In this document: one piece after another, positions 26,326 to 34,509 of the stretch
Layout of the letters: each line of letters opens with the position of its first letter
Position numbering within the stretch: position 1 is the stretch's first letter
Source: Brevundimonas sp. UBA6550
GTDB taxonomy: Bacteria > Pseudomonadota > Alphaproteobacteria > Caulobacterales > Caulobacteraceae
Assembly: GCF_002434505.1 (NCBI RefSeq)
Contig: NZ_DJKE01000008.1
Location: 547,300-611,299 of the forward strand
DNA: 64,000 bases
Reading direction: 5' to 3'
Notes under the pieces: model-generated
Told to the model about the DNA's origin: nothing
What the model saw: only the letters and a program-made list of their open reading frames with translations
The model's database searches: none
Position numbers and translations under genes: made by a program

Positions 26326-28413
26326 ATGCGCCCGCCGAGTCTCTTTCCCCTGTTCGCCGAGGTTTCGACCCTGAAGGGCGTGGGTCCGCGCGCCCTGCCT
26401 CTGGTGCAGAAGGTCGCCGGGCCGCTGGTGCGCGATCTGGTCTTCCTGTCGCCGTCGGGCGTCATCGTCCGCCGTCCGATGCAGGCCGCCGACGCCGTGG
26501 ATGGCGAGGTCGGCGTCTTCGAGGTGACCATCGACCGGATGTTCGTCCCCAGCCGTCCCGGCGCCCCGCTCAAGGTGCGGGCGACCGACCCCACCGGCTT
26601 TGTCCATCTGGTCTGGTTCGGCGGCTCGGCCCAGCACATCGACCGACTGCTGCCGCGCGGCGAGACGCGGCTGGTCTCGGGCAAGGTCGAACGCTTCAAC
26701 GGCGAGGTCCAGATCGTCCACCCCGACATCGCCGCGCTGGACAAGGCCGCCGACATCCCCGCATCCGAACCCGTCTATCCGGCGACCCAAGGTCTGACCT
26801 CGCGCCAGCTTCGCAAACTCGTTCAGGCCGCCCTGCCCGCCGCGCCGGATCTGGCCGAATGGCAGGACGCGGCCTGGCTGAACAAGCAGGGCTGGCTGTC
26901 CTGGCGCGCCGCGCTGGACGCCCTGCACGCCCCTGCGGGCGAGCCTGACCTGTCGCCCGACGCGCCCGCGCGCCAACGCCTGGCCTATGACGAGTTCCTG
27001 GCCCACCAGCTGGCCCTGGCCCGCCGTCGCCGCGCGCGAGAGATCAAGCCCGCGCCCGTCATCGCGCCCGGAGCGGCGTCCGACCATCTGCTTCAGGCCC
27101 TGCCCTTTCAGCTGACCAACGCCCAGGCTCAGGCCGTGGCGGAAATCCGCCGCGATCTGGCCGGCGGCAAGCAGATGGGCCGTCTGCTGCAGGGCGACGT
27201 CGGATCGGGCAAGACCGCCGTCGCCGCCTTGGCCCTGGCCGACGCGGCGTCCAGCGGTTTCCAGTCCGCCCTGATGGCGCCGACGGAAATCCTGGCGCGC
27301 CAGCACTACGAGAAGCTGGGCCCGGTGTTGGAAAGCGCGGGCGTCGGCGCGGTCCTGCTGACCGGCCGCGACACCAATGGCCAGAGGCGCGAGAAGCTGG
27401 CCGCCCTCGCCTCGGGTCACGCCCAGGTCGCCATCGGCACCCACGCCCTGTTCCAGGACGCCGTCCGCTTCGACCGGCTGGCCCTGGCCGTCATCGACGA
27501 ACAGCACCGTTTCGGCGTCAGCGAGCGCCAGCGTCTTCAGGCCAAGGGCGACCCGCGCCTGGGCGCCGTTCACCTGCTGACCATGTCGGCCACCCCGATT
27601 CCCCGCACGCTGGAGCTGACCCAGTACGGCGAGCTGGAAGTCAGCCGCCTGATGGAAAAGCCGCCCGGCCGCACCCCCGTCACCACCGCCGTCCTGCCCC
27701 TGGCCCGCATCGGCGAGGTCGCCGCCCGACTGAAGACCGCCGTCGAAAGCGGCGCCCAGGCCTATTGGATCTGCCCCCTGGTCGCGGAATCCGAAGCCAT
27801 AGACCTCGCCGCCGCCGTCGACCGCGCCGACGACCTGCGCCGCCTGCTGGGGGTCGAGATCGGCCTGGCCCACGGCCAGATGCCTGGCGCCGAGCGCGAG
27901 GCGGTCATGGCCGATTTCGCCGACGGCCGCCTGCCGGTTCTGGTGGCGACCACGGTGGTCGAGGTAGGCGTGGACGTGCCCAACGCCTCGATCATGGTGA
28001 TCGAACACGCCGACCGCTTCGGCCTGGCCCAGTTGCACCAGCTTCGCGGGCGCGTCGGTCGCGGCGCCAAGGCCAGCGCTTGCATCCTCCTGTATGGCGG
28101 ACAGGACGGCGGGCTGGGCGACACGGCGAAAGAGCGGCTCGAAACCCTGCGCCGGACCGAGGACGGCTTCGTTATCGCCGAAGAGGATTTCCGCCTGCGC
28201 GGCGGCGGCGACCCTCTGGGCCTGAAACAGAGCGGCTTTCCCGCCTACCGTTTCGCCGACCCGATCAAGCACCGCACCCTGATGCTGGCCGCCGCCGACG
28301 ACGCCCGGCTGATGCTGCACCGCGACCCCGACCTCACCTCCAAACGCGGCCAGGCGGTGCAAGTGCTGGAGGAGTTGTTCGACTGGAAGGGCCACAAGGC
28401 GGGGTCGGACTGA
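26326..28413 (+). CDS. recG: ATP-dependent DNA helicase RecG
   Basis: A ~695-residue SF2 helicase. The N-terminal wedge/OB region begins SLFPLFAEVSTLKGVGPR, and the helicase core has Walker A GDVGSGKTAVAALAL and Walker B VIDEQHRFGV. TMSATPIPRTL and the C-terminal TTVVEVGVDVPNAS and QLHQLRGRVGRG follow. RecG remodels stalled forks and Holliday junctions. The ATG at 26326 (MRPPSLFPLF) is preferred; an ATG at 26314 in frame adds four residues. Divergent from sdhE-mfd. Confidence 0.96.
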   Translation: MRPPSLFPLFAEVSTLKGVGPRALPLVQKVAGPLVRDLVFLSPSGVIVRRPMQAADAVDGEVGVFEVTIDRMFVPSRPGAPLKVRATDPTGFVHLVWFGGSAQHIDRLLPRGETRLVSGKVERFNGEVQIVHPDIAALDKAADIPASEPVYPATQGLTSRQLRKLVQAALPAAPDLAEWQDAAWLNKQGWLSWRAALDALHAPAGEPDLSPDAPARQRLAYDEFLAHQLALARRRRAREIKPAPVIAPGAASDHLLQALPFQLTNAQAQAVAEIRRDLAGGKQMGRLLQGDVGSGKTAVAALALADAASSGFQSALMAPTEILARQHYEKLGPVLESAGVGAVLLTGRDTNGQRREKLAALASGHAQVAIGTHALFQDAVRFDRLALAVIDEQHRFGVSERQRLQAKGDPRLGAVHLLTMSATPIPRTLELTQYGELEVSRLMEKPPGRTPVTTAVLPLARIGEVAARLKTAVESGAQAYWICPLVAESEAIDLAAAVDRADDLRRLLGVEIGLAHGQMPGAEREAVMADFADGRLPVLVATTVVEVGVDVPNASIMVIEHADRFGLAQLHQLRGRVGRGAKASACILLYGGQDGGLGDTAKERLETLRRTEDGFVIAEEDFRLRGGGDPLGLKQSGFPAYRFADPIKHRTLMLAAADDARLMLHRDPDLTSKRGQAVQVLEELFDWKGHKAGSD

Positions 28414-28553
28414 CAGGCGACACGGCTCGCCATCCTAATCGAGCAGAAAAAGCCAAATCCAATCAGGGACGTGCACCGCAGCAGCGTCATTTGACCTAAC
28501 CTAGCGCCAGACCGTGTTAGTCTTGCGGCTCGGTCTTTGACATCGCGGGAAAC

Positions 28554-28586
28554 TTGGACTCGTTAGACTCTTTTTTTCGAGTCCAA
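28554..28586. repeat. 9-bp perfect inverted repeat with T-rich loop in an AT-richer gap
   Basis: TTGGACTCG (28554-28562) and CGAGTCCAA (28578-28586) form a perfect inverted repeat around a 15-base loop that ends in seven Ts. The surrounding gap between recG and the MBL gene (28414-28611) is near 50% G+C in its first part, poorer than the genes. The T-run lies in the loop rather than after the stem, so it is not a standard terminator. It could be an operator or part of a small RNA. A weak TTGACC (28491) / TGTTAG (28515) pair lies upstream. Confidence 0.45.
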
Positions 28587-28611
28587 CTTCGCGCCTGGGA
28601 ACAACCCGGCC

Positions 28612-29406
28612 CTAACCGATCACCCGGCTCCACCCATCGAAACCGACTTCGACATTCGCTGGAACAAGCGCCGACAATGCCTTGTAATCCATGTCGATAT
28701 GCAGATTCGTCAGCACCGCCTGCTCCACATCGGCGGCGGCGATCCATTCCAGCGCCTGGTCCAGGTGGGCATGGGTCGGATGGGGCGTGTAGCGCAGGGC
28801 GTCCACGATCCACAGCCGGCAGCCCGCCACGGCTTTCAGCGCCGCCTCGTCCAGATCCGACACGTCGCTGGAATAGGCCATATCGCCCAGCCGGTATCCC
28901 ACCGAACGGATCGGTCCGTGCGCCTGATCGAAGGTCTTGACCGGGATCGCGCCGCCCGCCCCCTCCACCGACCATGTTTCGCCATGCGGCGGAATCGTAT
29001 GCGCCTCCAGCAGCGGCGGATAGCCCAGCTTGGTCGCGAAGATATAGTCGAACCGATGCGTCAGCGACGTCCGCGTCGCTTCGTCCATCCAGGCCGGAAT
29101 CCGCTTTCGCGCCCGCGCGGCGAAGGTGCGCAGATCGTCGATCCCATGCGTCTGGTCGGCATGATCGTGGGTGTAGAGCACGGCGTCGACGTGCGTCGTC
29201 CCGCTGGCCAGCATCTGCTCGCGCAGGTCCGGCGAGGTGTCGATCAGGATGTTGGTCACGCCGTCCGGCCCGGCTTTGCGGGCCAGCATCGAACAGCGCG
29301 TGCGCCGGTTCCTGGGCTCGGCCGGATCGCAGGCGCCCCAGTCGCCGTCGCCGCGCGGCACCCCGCCCGACGATCCGCTGCCCAGGATGACGACCTCGAA
29401 TCTCAT
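28612..29406 (-). CDS. MBL-fold metal-dependent hydrolase (PhnP-like)
   Basis: A 264-residue metallo-beta-lactamase fold protein. The metal motif is YTHDHADQTHGIDDLR (HxHxDH-type with H, D and H ligands). The N-terminal GSGSSGGVPRGDGDWGACDP resembles the PhnP/YycJ group; a later SSDVSDL holds a bridging Asp and NLHIDMDY holds the last His. The group contains phosphodiesterases such as PhnP, but no phn genes are near, so the substrate is unknown. The gene normally follows tatD, and here its ATG overlaps the tatD stop by four bases. Confidence 0.87.
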   Translation of the reverse strand: MRFEVVILGSGSSGGVPRGDGDWGACDPAEPRNRRTRCSMLARKAGPDGVTNILIDTSPDLREQMLASGTTHVDAVLYTHDHADQTHGIDDLRTFAARARKRIPAWMDEATRTSLTHRFDYIFATKLGYPPLLEAHTIPPHGETWSVEGAGGAIPVKTFDQAHGPIRSVGYRLGDMAYSSDVSDLDEAALKAVAGCRLWIVDALRYTPHPTHAHLDQALEWIAAADVEQAVLTNLHIDMDYKALSALVPANVEVGFDGWSRVIG

Positions 29407-30185
29407 GCCGGCCTCGGTATCCGGTCAAAAAGGCCGAAGAAGGCCTCGGTCGTGATCCGGTCCGCCTCCTCGACGCTCCAGCCCCGGATTTCGGCCAGCT
29501 TGTCCAGCACATGGACGATATAGGCCGGCTCGTTGCGCCGTCCCCGGTGGGGAATGGGCGCCAGATAGGGGCAGTCCGTCTCCACGATGATCCGGTCGCC
29601 CGGCATGTCGCGGATCACGGCCCGCACATCCTCGGCCGCCTTGAAGGTGGCGATGCCGGACACTGAGAACCACGCCCCCATTTCCGCAGCGATTTTCGCC
29701 AGTTCCACCCCGCTCGTATAGCAGTGCATCAACATCTTGAACGGCCCGGCGGCGTATTCCTCGCGCAGGATACCCGCCATCACATCGTCCGCCTCGCGCG
29801 TATGGATCACCAGCGGCAGGCCCGTCTCGCGCGCCGCCGCCACATGCTGGCGGAACACCGCCGCCTGCACCTCGCGCGGGCTGAGGTCATAGTGGAAATC
29901 CAGGCCGCACTCCCCGATCCCCACCACCTTGGGCCGCTGGGCCAGTTCGATCAGGGTCGCCGCCGTCAGGTCCGCCGCATCCTTGGCCTCGTGCGGATGG
30001 ACCCCGACCGTGCACCAGATGTCGTCATGCGCCATGGCGATCCCATGGGTCGCCTCGAAGGTGGTCAGCTTGTCCGAAATCTCGACCATCAGCCCGACGC
30101 CCGCCTCGCGCGCCCGCGCGATAATGGCGTCCCGGTCCTCGTCGAACTGGGGCGCGTGCAGGTTCACATGGCTGTCGATCAGCAT
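29403..30185 (-). CDS. tatD: TatD-family metal-dependent DNase/hydrolase
   Basis: A 260-residue TIM-barrel amidohydrolase. MLIDSHVNLHA gives the first metal site, although the usual HxH appears as HVN. Others are GVHPHEA, GECGLDFHYD, VIHTREA, and VETDCPYLAP near the C-terminus. TatD proteins are Mg2+-dependent nucleases or hydrolases. It starts at 30185, overlapping the holB stop by one base, and overlaps the MBL gene at its end. The second metal-binding His of HxH replaced by Asn is worth noting. Confidence 0.92.
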   Translation of the reverse strand: MLIDSHVNLHAPQFDEDRDAIIARAREAGVGLMVEISDKLTTFEATHGIAMAHDDIWCTVGVHPHEAKDAADLTAATLIELAQRPKVVGIGECGLDFHYDLSPREVQAAVFRQHVAAARETGLPLVIHTREADDVMAGILREEYAAGPFKMLMHCYTSGVELAKIAAEMGAWFSVSGIATFKAAEDVRAVIRDMPGDRIIVETDCPYLAPIPHRGRRNEPAYIVHVLDKLAEIRGWSVEEADRITTEAFFGLFDRIPRPA

Positions 30186-31174
30186 CAGCCCATCCTCTCC
30201 TGCTGGACCTGAACCCGGCGGATGTCCGCCAAGGCGCCCGCCAGCACGTCGCCGCGATCCAGGTTCAGACCCGCCGTCCGTTCCGGCAGGGGCTGCAACC
30301 GTTCCCACAGATCGGCCCAGCGATGGCCGCTCGATCCGCCGCCCAGCGCGCGCATCTTCACCGCCGAAATCAGCCGGTCCATCAGCACTTCGAACCGTTC
30401 CTGCCCCTCGGCGCCCCGGAACTTGTCGGCCACCGCCAGGGCCTCGGCCCGGTCGATGTCGCCCTCCACCCAGCGCCGCGCCAGTTGATCCATCTCGAAC
30501 GTCGCTCCCGACGCCAACGCCAGGGCCGCGCCCGGCGATCCGCCCGCCATGGCCGCCGCGTGTTCGGCGTCCTCTCGCTCCACGCCCGTCCGGTTGCGCA
30601 CCAGGGTCTCCAGCCGATCCGGCGTCCAGATCGGAAAGCTCAGCCGCCGACACCGCGAGCGGATGGTGGCCAGAAGCCGCCCTGGCGCATGGGTCACCAG
30701 AAACAGCACCCCACGCTCGGGCGGCTCTTCAAGAACCTTCAGCAAGGCGTTGGCGGCGTTGATGTTCAGGTCGTCGGCCGCATCGATGATCGCCACCCGA
30801 TGCTGGGCCTGAGACGGGCTTTTGGAGAAGAATTCCGGCAGTTCGCGCGACTGGTCGACCGAGATGGACTTCTTGGTCTTGCCCCCTTCGACCAGCCGCT
30901 CCAGCACCAGCAGATCGGGATGGGCCTGGGCCGAAATCAGGCGACTGACCGGATCGTCGCGCCGCGCCCCCAAGGGCCCGCGCCCCGGATCGGCCGCCGC
31001 CCCCAGCAGGCGCCGCGCCGCGCGATAGGCGAAGGTCGCCTTGCCCACCCCCTCGACCCCGCACAACAGCCAGGCGTGGTGCAGCCGCCCCCGCTCCCAG
31101 GCGTCCAGAAACGCCGTCTCGGCCGCCGCGTCGGGGACCAGATCGAAACGGTCGCGGGGATGATCCTCGCTCAC
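30185..31174 (-). CDS. holB: DNA polymerase III subunit delta'
   Basis: A 329-residue AAA+ clamp-loader subunit. HHAWLLCGVEGVGKATFAY has the P-loop; IIDAADDLNINAANALLKVL and LEEPPE follow, and TIRSRCRRLSFP is the SRC motif. Delta' is part of the loader that places the beta clamp on DNA. It starts at GTG 31174, within the tmk stop (GTGA overlap). tatD follows with a one-base overlap; metG, which separates them in many alphaproteobacteria, is not here. Confidence 0.93.
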   Translation of the reverse strand: MSEDHPRDRFDLVPDAAAETAFLDAWERGRLHHAWLLCGVEGVGKATFAYRAARRLLGAAADPGRGPLGARRDDPVSRLISAQAHPDLLVLERLVEGGKTKKSISVDQSRELPEFFSKSPSQAQHRVAIIDAADDLNINAANALLKVLEEPPERGVLFLVTHAPGRLLATIRSRCRRLSFPIWTPDRLETLVRNRTGVEREDAEHAAAMAGGSPGAALALASGATFEMDQLARRWVEGDIDRAEALAVADKFRGAEGQERFEVLMDRLISAVKMRALGGGSSGHRWADLWERLQPLPERTAGLNLDRGDVLAGALADIRRVQVQQERMG

Positions 31175-31803
31175 AGCAGCCGGTCCTGAACCGCCCGCCA
31201 GACCCGCGCCTCCACCTCGTCCAGCGACCCCACCGCATCGATCAGCACGCACCGTTCGGGATGGGCCTCGACGATCCTCAGGAACCCCTCGCGCAGACGC
31301 TGATGGAAGGCCAGCCCCTTGGATTCGAACCGCGTCTCGAACAGGCCGCGCCCGAACGCCCGCTCCAGCCCCACCTCGACCGGCAGGTCGAACACCAGGG
31401 TCAGGTCCGGCTGGTCCGCGCCGACCACGCCGGCGTCGATCTGTTCGATGAAGCTCTGGGCCACGCCGCCGCCCGCGCCCTGATAGGCGCGGCTGCTGTC
31501 GGCGAACCGGTCGCACACCACCCAGTCGCCGGCCTCCAGGGCCGGCCTCACCGTATGCTCCAGATGATCGGACCGGGCCGCATACATCAAAAGGGTTTCG
31601 GTCATGGCCGACCACGGCTCGGCCTCGTTGGCCACCACCAGGTTGCGGATCACCTCGGCGCCCTTCGACCCGCCCGGCTCGCGCGTGCGCACCACCTGCC
31701 GGTCGCCCAGCAACGGCTTCAGCCGCTCGACCAGTCGCCCGACCTGGGTCGACTTGCCGGCGCCCTCGCCGCCTTCGAAGCTTATGAAACGTCCACGGGT
31801 CAC
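31171..31803 (-). CDS. tmk: Thymidylate kinase
   Basis: A 210-residue P-loop kinase. FISFEGGEGAGKSTQ is Walker A, VVRTREPGG has the DR(Y/E)P-like loop, and VVCDRFADSSRAYQG the second. GRGLFETRFESKGLAFHQ supplies the LID Arg residues. It phosphorylates dTMP to dTDP. GTG start at 31803. Together with rlpA upstream and holB, tatD and MBL downstream it forms a single minus-strand operon. Confidence 0.95.
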   Translation of the reverse strand: MTRGRFISFEGGEGAGKSTQVGRLVERLKPLLGDRQVVRTREPGGSKGAEVIRNLVVANEAEPWSAMTETLLMYAARSDHLEHTVRPALEAGDWVVCDRFADSSRAYQGAGGGVAQSFIEQIDAGVVGADQPDLTLVFDLPVEVGLERAFGRGLFETRFESKGLAFHQRLREGFLRIVEAHPERCVLIDAVGSLDEVEARVWRAVQDRLL

Positions 31804-31841
31804 GGGCGCACTAATGGCGTCCAGCGCGCGGGTGGCAAGCC

Positions 31842-32741
31842 TTAGCCGCCGGATATCAACAGGGCGTCGGCATATCCGCGCGCCATGACCGCCTGACGGG
31901 CGCTCTCGGCCGCCGCCTGATCGATCCAGGGCCCGACCAGAACGCGATATCCGCCGCCGGTCTCATCCACCTTGGCGCGCGCGCCCAGCCGTTCGGCGAT
32001 TCGCTGGGCCGCGCCCGGATCGCGGAAGGCGCCCGCCTGCACCCAATAGGACCCGCCGATTGGGGCGACCGGCGTCGGGGCGGCCTGCGGCGGCGCATAG
32101 GCCGGCGGCGGCGTATAGGCGGGTTGCGGCGCGTAATAAGGCTGGGGCGTCGTCTGGATCGGCGCGGGCTGAACGACGGCCATCTGCACGGGTTGAGGCT
32201 CGACCGTTCTCGCCGCCTCGGCCCTCAGGACAGTCCCGCCGCCAAGACGCGGCGCCTGGCCCAGATAGCGCACCCGCACCCGGGCCACGCCGTCGCGCCG
32301 CATATCCAGTTCGTCCGCCGCCTCGCGCGACAGGTCGATGATCCGCCCATCCACGAACGGTCCGCGGTCGTTGACCCGCGCCACGATCCGCCGCCCGTTG
32401 GTCAGATTGGTCACTTCCACCAGGCCGGGCAACGGCAGGGTCTTATGCGCCGCCGTCAAGGCGTGCATGTCGAACCGTTCGCCGGTCGAGGTCGGGCGGC
32501 CGTTGAAGGCGTCGCCATACCAGGACGCCATGCCGACCTCGTCATAGTTCGGCTGGTCCTTGGGCGTGTACCAGCGCCCGCGCACCTGATAGGGCCGCAT
32601 CGTGCCCGAAACGATGGGCGCCGGATCCTTGACCGCCGGGATCCCGCCCGCCCCGCGCCCGCCGCCCAGGCTGGAACAGGCCGCCAGCAGCGAGAACAGC
32701 CCCAGCACCAGGGCGCCGCGCATCCATCGTCCAGCCGTCAT
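31842..32741 (-). CDS. rlpA: RlpA-type septal lytic transglycosylase, lipoprotein with SPOR domain
   Basis: A 299-residue protein. The lipoprotein signal is [20 protein letters not shown] then AC. A double-psi beta-barrel follows: [31 protein letters not shown], and [17 protein letters not shown] with catalytic Asp. A Pro/Gln/Tyr-rich linker leads to a C-terminal SPOR domain ([19 protein letters not shown]) that binds denuded septal glycans. RlpA cleaves such glycans to separate daughter cells. I used the ATG at 32741 that begins the signal peptide; an upstream start at 32792 would add 17 residues. Confidence 0.93.
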   Translation of the reverse strand: MTAGRWMRGALVLGLFSLLAACSSLGGGRGAGGIPAVKDPAPIVSGTMRPYQVRGRWYTPKDQPNYDEVGMASWYGDAFNGRPTSTGERFDMHALTAAHKTLPLPGLVEVTNLTNGRRIVARVNDRGPFVDGRIIDLSREAADELDMRRDGVARVRVRYLGQAPRLGGGTVLRAEAARTVEPQPVQMAVVQPAPIQTTPQPYYAPQPAYTPPPAYAPPQAAPTPVAPIGGSYWVQAGAFRDPGAAQRIAERLGARAKVDETGGGYRVLVGPWIDQAAAESARQAVMARGYADALLISGG

Positions 32742-32799
32742 CCGCTTCGCCTTCGTCTCCGACACTGTCGAAAACAGGATGAACGAAGACATTTCCGCT

Positions 32800-32829
32800 T
32801 TGGTTAACGCCCCCTTCCCCTGCTATGGC
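32800..32829 (+). promoter_or_regulatory. Candidate promoter for tRNA-Ser
   Basis: TTGGTT (32800-32805), an 18-base spacer, and TATGGC within GCTATGGC (32824-32829). The latter is near the Caulobacter housekeeping -10 type (GCTANAWC). It lies ~25 bases before the tRNA 5' end at 32854. Confidence 0.35.
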
Positions 32830-32853
32830 GTCCGCTCCCGCTCGACGCGGCGA

Positions 32854-32940
<87 letters not shown>

Positions 32941-33016
32941 CCGCCTCCGATGTCTTAACCCCTTGCGTCTGCGCGCCCGGACGTTAGGAACCGGCTCCCC
33001 TTTCAGGAGCGCGGCC

Positions 33017-34336
33017 ATGACGGCGACGAAACCGATGACCATCGGCATCGACTTCGGCACGACCAATACGGTCGTGGCCCTGAGCGATGCGGACGGGGTG
33101 GCGCATCTGGCGACGTTCGACGCGGTGGAGGGCCAGACCACCACCTTCCGTTCGGCGCTCAGTTTCCAGACCCATCCCGGCGTGGACGGTCAGCCGCCGG
33201 AGCGGGTGGTCGAGGCCGGGCCCTGGGCCATCGCAGCCTATGTCGAGGATCCGCTGGAGACCCGGTTCATCCAGTCGTTCAAGACCTTCGCCGCCAGCGC
33301 CGCCTTCACCGAAACCCGCATCGACAACAAGCGCTACGCCTTCGAGGATTTGCTGGCGGCCTTTCTGCTGCGGTTGCGCCATCATGCGGGCGAGGCGCTG
33401 GACGCCATGCCGCCGGCCGTGGTCGTGGGTCGTCCCGTCACCTTCGCCGGCGGCAATCCCGACGAGGCGCTGGCCTTGGGGCGCTATCAGGCGGCGTTTC
33501 AGCGGCTGGGCTTCACCGACATCCGCTATGCGCACGAGCCGGTGGGCGCCGCCTTCTATTTCGCGCGCAAGCTGACGCAGGACGCCACGGTCCTGGTCGC
33601 CGACTTCGGCGGCGGCACCAGCGACTTCTCCATCATCCGGTTCGAGCGGACGGACGACGGCCTGCGCTCCACGCCCCTGGCCCGCTCGGGCGTCGGCGTG
33701 GCGGGCGACGCCTTCGACTATCGGATCATCGACCAGCTGGTGTCGCCCGAACTGGGCAAGGGCGGCCTATACAGTTCGGTCGGCAAGCAACTGCCGATCC
33801 CGCAGCGCTACTATTCCGCCTTCGCCCGCTGGGACCAGTTGGCCCTGTTGCGCGCATCGCGCGACATGCGCGACATCCGGGCCCTGGCCCGCACGGCGCT
33901 GGACCCGGAAAAGATCGAGCGCCTGATCGAGGTGCTGGACGACAACCACGGCCACGACCTGTATCGCGCCGTCTCGGCCCTGAAGATGGCCCTGTCCGCC
34001 AGCGACACGGCCACCTTCCGCTTCCACGCCGGCGACGTGCATATCGAAAAGCCGGTCGCGCGCGCGGACTTCGAGGGCTGGATCGCGCCGGAACTGGCCG
34101 CCATCGAAGGTGCGGTGGATCAGGCGATGGCGCGCGCAGGCCTGGCGCCGGACGGCGTCGACCGGGTCTTCCTGACCGGAGGCACCTCCTTCGTGCCGGC
34201 CGTTCGCGCCATCTTCCAGAACCGCTTCGGCCAGGACCGCATCGAAACCGGCGGCGAGTTCGAATCCATCGCCGCTGGTCTGGCCCTGATCGGCCGCGAA
34301 CCCGATCTGGACCTTTGGAGCGAAAAGGTCGGCTAG
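33017..34336 (+). CDS. Hsp70-family protein lacking a substrate-binding domain (YegD-like)
   Basis: A 439-residue protein made almost wholly of the actin/Hsp70 ATPase fold. Phosphate-1 is IGIDFGTTNTVVAL, phosphate-2 is LVADFGGGTSDFSII, and the adenosine loop is VFLTGGTSFVPAVR. It ends soon after the ATPase domain, so there is no DnaK-type peptide-binding domain or lid. It is most like E. coli YegD. No dnaJ or grpE is adjacent. The start at 33017 has AGGAG (33005-33009) at good spacing. Function uncertain. Confidence 0.85.
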   Translation: MTATKPMTIGIDFGTTNTVVALSDADGVAHLATFDAVEGQTTTFRSALSFQTHPGVDGQPPERVVEAGPWAIAAYVEDPLETRFIQSFKTFAASAAFTETRIDNKRYAFEDLLAAFLLRLRHHAGEALDAMPPAVVVGRPVTFAGGNPDEALALGRYQAAFQRLGFTDIRYAHEPVGAAFYFARKLTQDATVLVADFGGGTSDFSIIRFERTDDGLRSTPLARSGVGVAGDAFDYRIIDQLVSPELGKGGLYSSVGKQLPIPQRYYSAFARWDQLALLRASRDMRDIRALARTALDPEKIERLIEVLDDNHGHDLYRAVSALKMALSASDTATFRFHAGDVHIEKPVARADFEGWIAPELAAIEGAVDQAMARAGLAPDGVDRVFLTGGTSFVPAVRAIFQNRFGQDRIETGGEFESIAAGLALIGREPDLDLWSEKVG

Positions 34337-34358
34337 GTCGGAAGCAAACCCTCTTCAT

Positions 34359-34487
34359 CGTCATTCCGGGGCGTCCGCAGGACGAACCCGGAACCCAGGG
34401 GGACAGCGCCGACGCCTGATGCGGCAAGAACCATGACGCGCGCTCTTGGGTTTCGGGTTCTTCGCTGCGCTCAGGCCCGGAATGACG
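34359..34487. repeat. Palindromic intergenic element, type A
   Basis: Perfect 12-base arms CGTCATTCCGGG (34359-34370) and CCCGGAATGACG (34476-34487) enclose nested near-perfect arms AACCCGGAACCCA / TGGGTTTCGGGTT (one mismatch). The ~129-base unit fills the gap between the Hsp70 gene and the acyl-CoA dehydrogenase gene. It could act as a bidirectional terminator. It resembles dispersed palindromic repeats of alphaproteobacteria. Confidence 0.75.
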
Positions 34488-34509
34488 GCCTGTACAAGAT
34501 GGCTGCGTC

